DNA of 63,825 bases, taken from contig CALCEB010000168.1 in the NCBI GenBank assembly GCA_937900045.1, positions 1 through 63,825 of the forward strand, written 5' to 3'. Shown here in pieces: positions 62,714 to 63,825 of the stretch. The DNA is from an uncultured Acidobacteriota bacterium (lineage in GTDB: Bacteria > Acidobacteriota > Terriglobia > UBA7540). The number at the start of each line of letters is the position of its first letter. Within the stretch, counting starts at the first letter, position 1. The notes beneath the pieces were generated by a model that worked only from the letters and a program-made list of their open reading frames with translations, was not told where the DNA came from and ran no database searches. Position numbers and translations under genes: made by a program.

Positions 62714-63646
62714 TCATCTCTGGACCGTGAGACCTCGGGCTAAATTCAAAATACGGTCTGCGCCACGATCCCGCAGCAAACGGGCGAGACGATGGCCCAA
62801 TTCCCTGCCCTCGCCGCCCGGTCCCGTGAGCGAGGCGCGTAACACTTCGCCGCTTGCGGGATTCGCCACAATGCCGGTGATTACGAACTTTCCATTCTCC
62901 TCAAAGGCGTGAATGGCGATGGGCGCCTGGCAACCTCCGCCCAGCTCGCCAAGCGCGGCGCGTTCGGCTTCAACGGCGCGTCGGGTGACGGCGTCCTCCA
63001 AGGGCGTCACCGCCTGCTTCCCCATTTCGTCCTGCTCCCGGATTTCTACAGCGAGCGCGCCCTGGCCTACGGCGGGGCAAATCTGTTCGATGGAAAAGTA
63101 GGCGGCAATCCGCGACGTGAGTTCCAAGCGGTGGACTCCGGCCGCCGCAACCACCAAGCCATCGCAAACTCCGGAATCGAGTTTCCGGATGCGCGTGTCC
63201 AAATTCCCGCGAATGGGCACGAAATCCAAATCCCCTCGCAGCGCCCGCAACTGGGCCACTCGCCGGGGGCTGCTGGTGGCCACGCGGGAGCCCTCCGGCA
63301 ATTGGGCAAGAGCCGAGCCGTCCCGCGTGATCAATACATCCCTTGGGTCTTCCCGCCGCGGCACGGCGCCGATCAACAATCCCGGAGGCAAGGAACTGGG
63401 CACGTCCTTCAGACTGTGAACCGCGAGGTCGAGGCTCCCGTCCACGAGACCTTCTTCAATCTCTTTGATGAACAGGCCTTTGGTTCCCGAATTCGCCAGA
63501 GAAACATCATCAAGTTTGTCGCCGCTGGTTTTGATCACCCGGATTTCAACACGGCGGCCCAGCTCTTCCAAGCGGCTCTTAACCCAATTCGCTTGCCAAA
63601 GCGCCAACTTGCTTCCGCGCGTGCCCAGGATCAATTTTGATTCCAT
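62714..63646 (-). CDS. hemC: Hydroxymethylbilane synthase
   Basis: 310 residues from MESKLILGTRGSKLALWQ. Substrate and cofactor residues RGSKLA, SLKDVPSSLPPG, ATSSPRRVAQL and GNLDTRIRKLD are all present; the dipyrromethane cofactor cysteine is in GELGGGCQAPIAIHA. It polymerises four porphobilinogens. MESKLIL is the family start; ATG codons at 63661 and 63724 are less likely. Its upstream border is the window end region. Confidence 0.95.
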   Translation of the reverse strand: MESKLILGTRGSKLALWQANWVKSRLEELGRRVEIRVIKTSGDKLDDVSLANSGTKGLFIKEIEEGLVDGSLDLAVHSLKDVPSSLPPGLLIGAVPRREDPRDVLITRDGSALAQLPEGSRVATSSPRRVAQLRALRGDLDFVPIRGNLDTRIRKLDSGVCDGLVVAAAGVHRLELTSRIAAYFSIEQICPAVGQGALAVEIREQDEMGKQAVTPLEDAVTRRAVEAERAALGELGGGCQAPIAIHAFEENGKFVITGIVANPASGEVLRASLTGPGGEGRELGHRLARLLRDRGADRILNLARGLTVQR

Positions 63647-63778
63647 TGCCTGATAGATCATCTCGCCGCTCAGGACGTAGCGCGAACTTGGTTTCCAGGT
63701 CCGCTGGTCTTCCGAGCGGTTCATTGACAGGCCACGGACCTAGCCCGGATTATTCACGATGCTTTTCTCGAAGACCGT

Positions 63779-63804
63779 CAGGGCACGGTTTTAACCGTGC
63801 CCTG
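63779..63804. repeat. Hairpin sharing the family B core
   Basis: cagggcacggttttaaccgtgccctg is a perfect palindromic hairpin preceded by gaccgt. It shares the ccgtcagggca core with the 28428-28614 element, so it is probably a truncated family B copy continuing past the window end. The short gap 63647-63778 holds nothing else. Confidence 0.6.
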
Positions 63805-63825
63805 GAGTTTCTACATTTTGTCGGC

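Overview
The window looks like a chromosomal contig of a Gram-negative, aerobically respiring member of the Acidobacteriota. I infer this from two tandem von Willebrand proteins of the acidobacterial VWFA-related type, a System I cytochrome c maturation operon with a zinc-ribbon CcmI-like member, a short PheT without the OB domain, and many dispersed terminal-inverted-repeat elements. No similarity search could be run, so the phylum call is an inference. I saw no rRNA, intact tRNA, CRISPR array, phage structural gene, integrase or transposase.

Layout. 0.4-6.3 kb: two secreted VWA proteins, a cysteine-desulfurase-like enzyme, an MFS transporter and inorganic pyrophosphatase. 6.5-16.7 kb: sucA-sucB (minus) stand back to back with aceE-aceF-lpd (plus), so the 2-oxoglutarate and pyruvate dehydrogenase complexes sit together with one lipoamide dehydrogenase. 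16.7-20.7 kb: a catalytic/non-catalytic M16 peptidase pair and a glycine-zipper lipoprotein. 20.8-29.1 kb (minus): the ccm operon ccmE-F-H-(CcmI-like)-[DUF4258/DUF2283]-(Ig-like membrane protein)-ccmA-B-C-D, interrupted by dispersed repeats. 29.6-31.4 kb: a Gly-rich secreted protein and an AlkD-like DNA repair protein.

31.4-36.6 kb is the accessory heart of the window. Two direct repeats of about 155 bp enclose two near-identical 274-bp MITE-like elements in opposite orientation. Between these lie a Cyc2-like outer-membrane porin-cytochrome, a small membrane protein, cytochrome debris and a 553-residue six-haem NapC-like fusion cytochrome. This is a candidate extracellular electron-transfer module, and the neighbouring ccm operon could mature its haem proteins.

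36.7-41.9 kb: a zinc alcohol dehydrogenase, a DUF433/DUF5615 toxin-antitoxin-like pair bracketed by matching small hairpins, a stand-alone reverse transcriptase of the Abi/unknown-group (defence-like) type, a TetR regulator and prephenate dehydratase. 42-63.8 kb is mostly housekeeping: recR-ybaB-dnaX with an SRP RNA gene just upstream of dnaX, polA with a dead proofreading domain, a large sortilin-type beta-propeller exoprotein, the translation cluster thrS-infC-rpmI-rplT-pheS-pheT (infC probably starting at AUC), a Nudix hydrolase, a small secreted protein, a LytTR response regulator, and hemD and hemC for tetrapyrrole synthesis.
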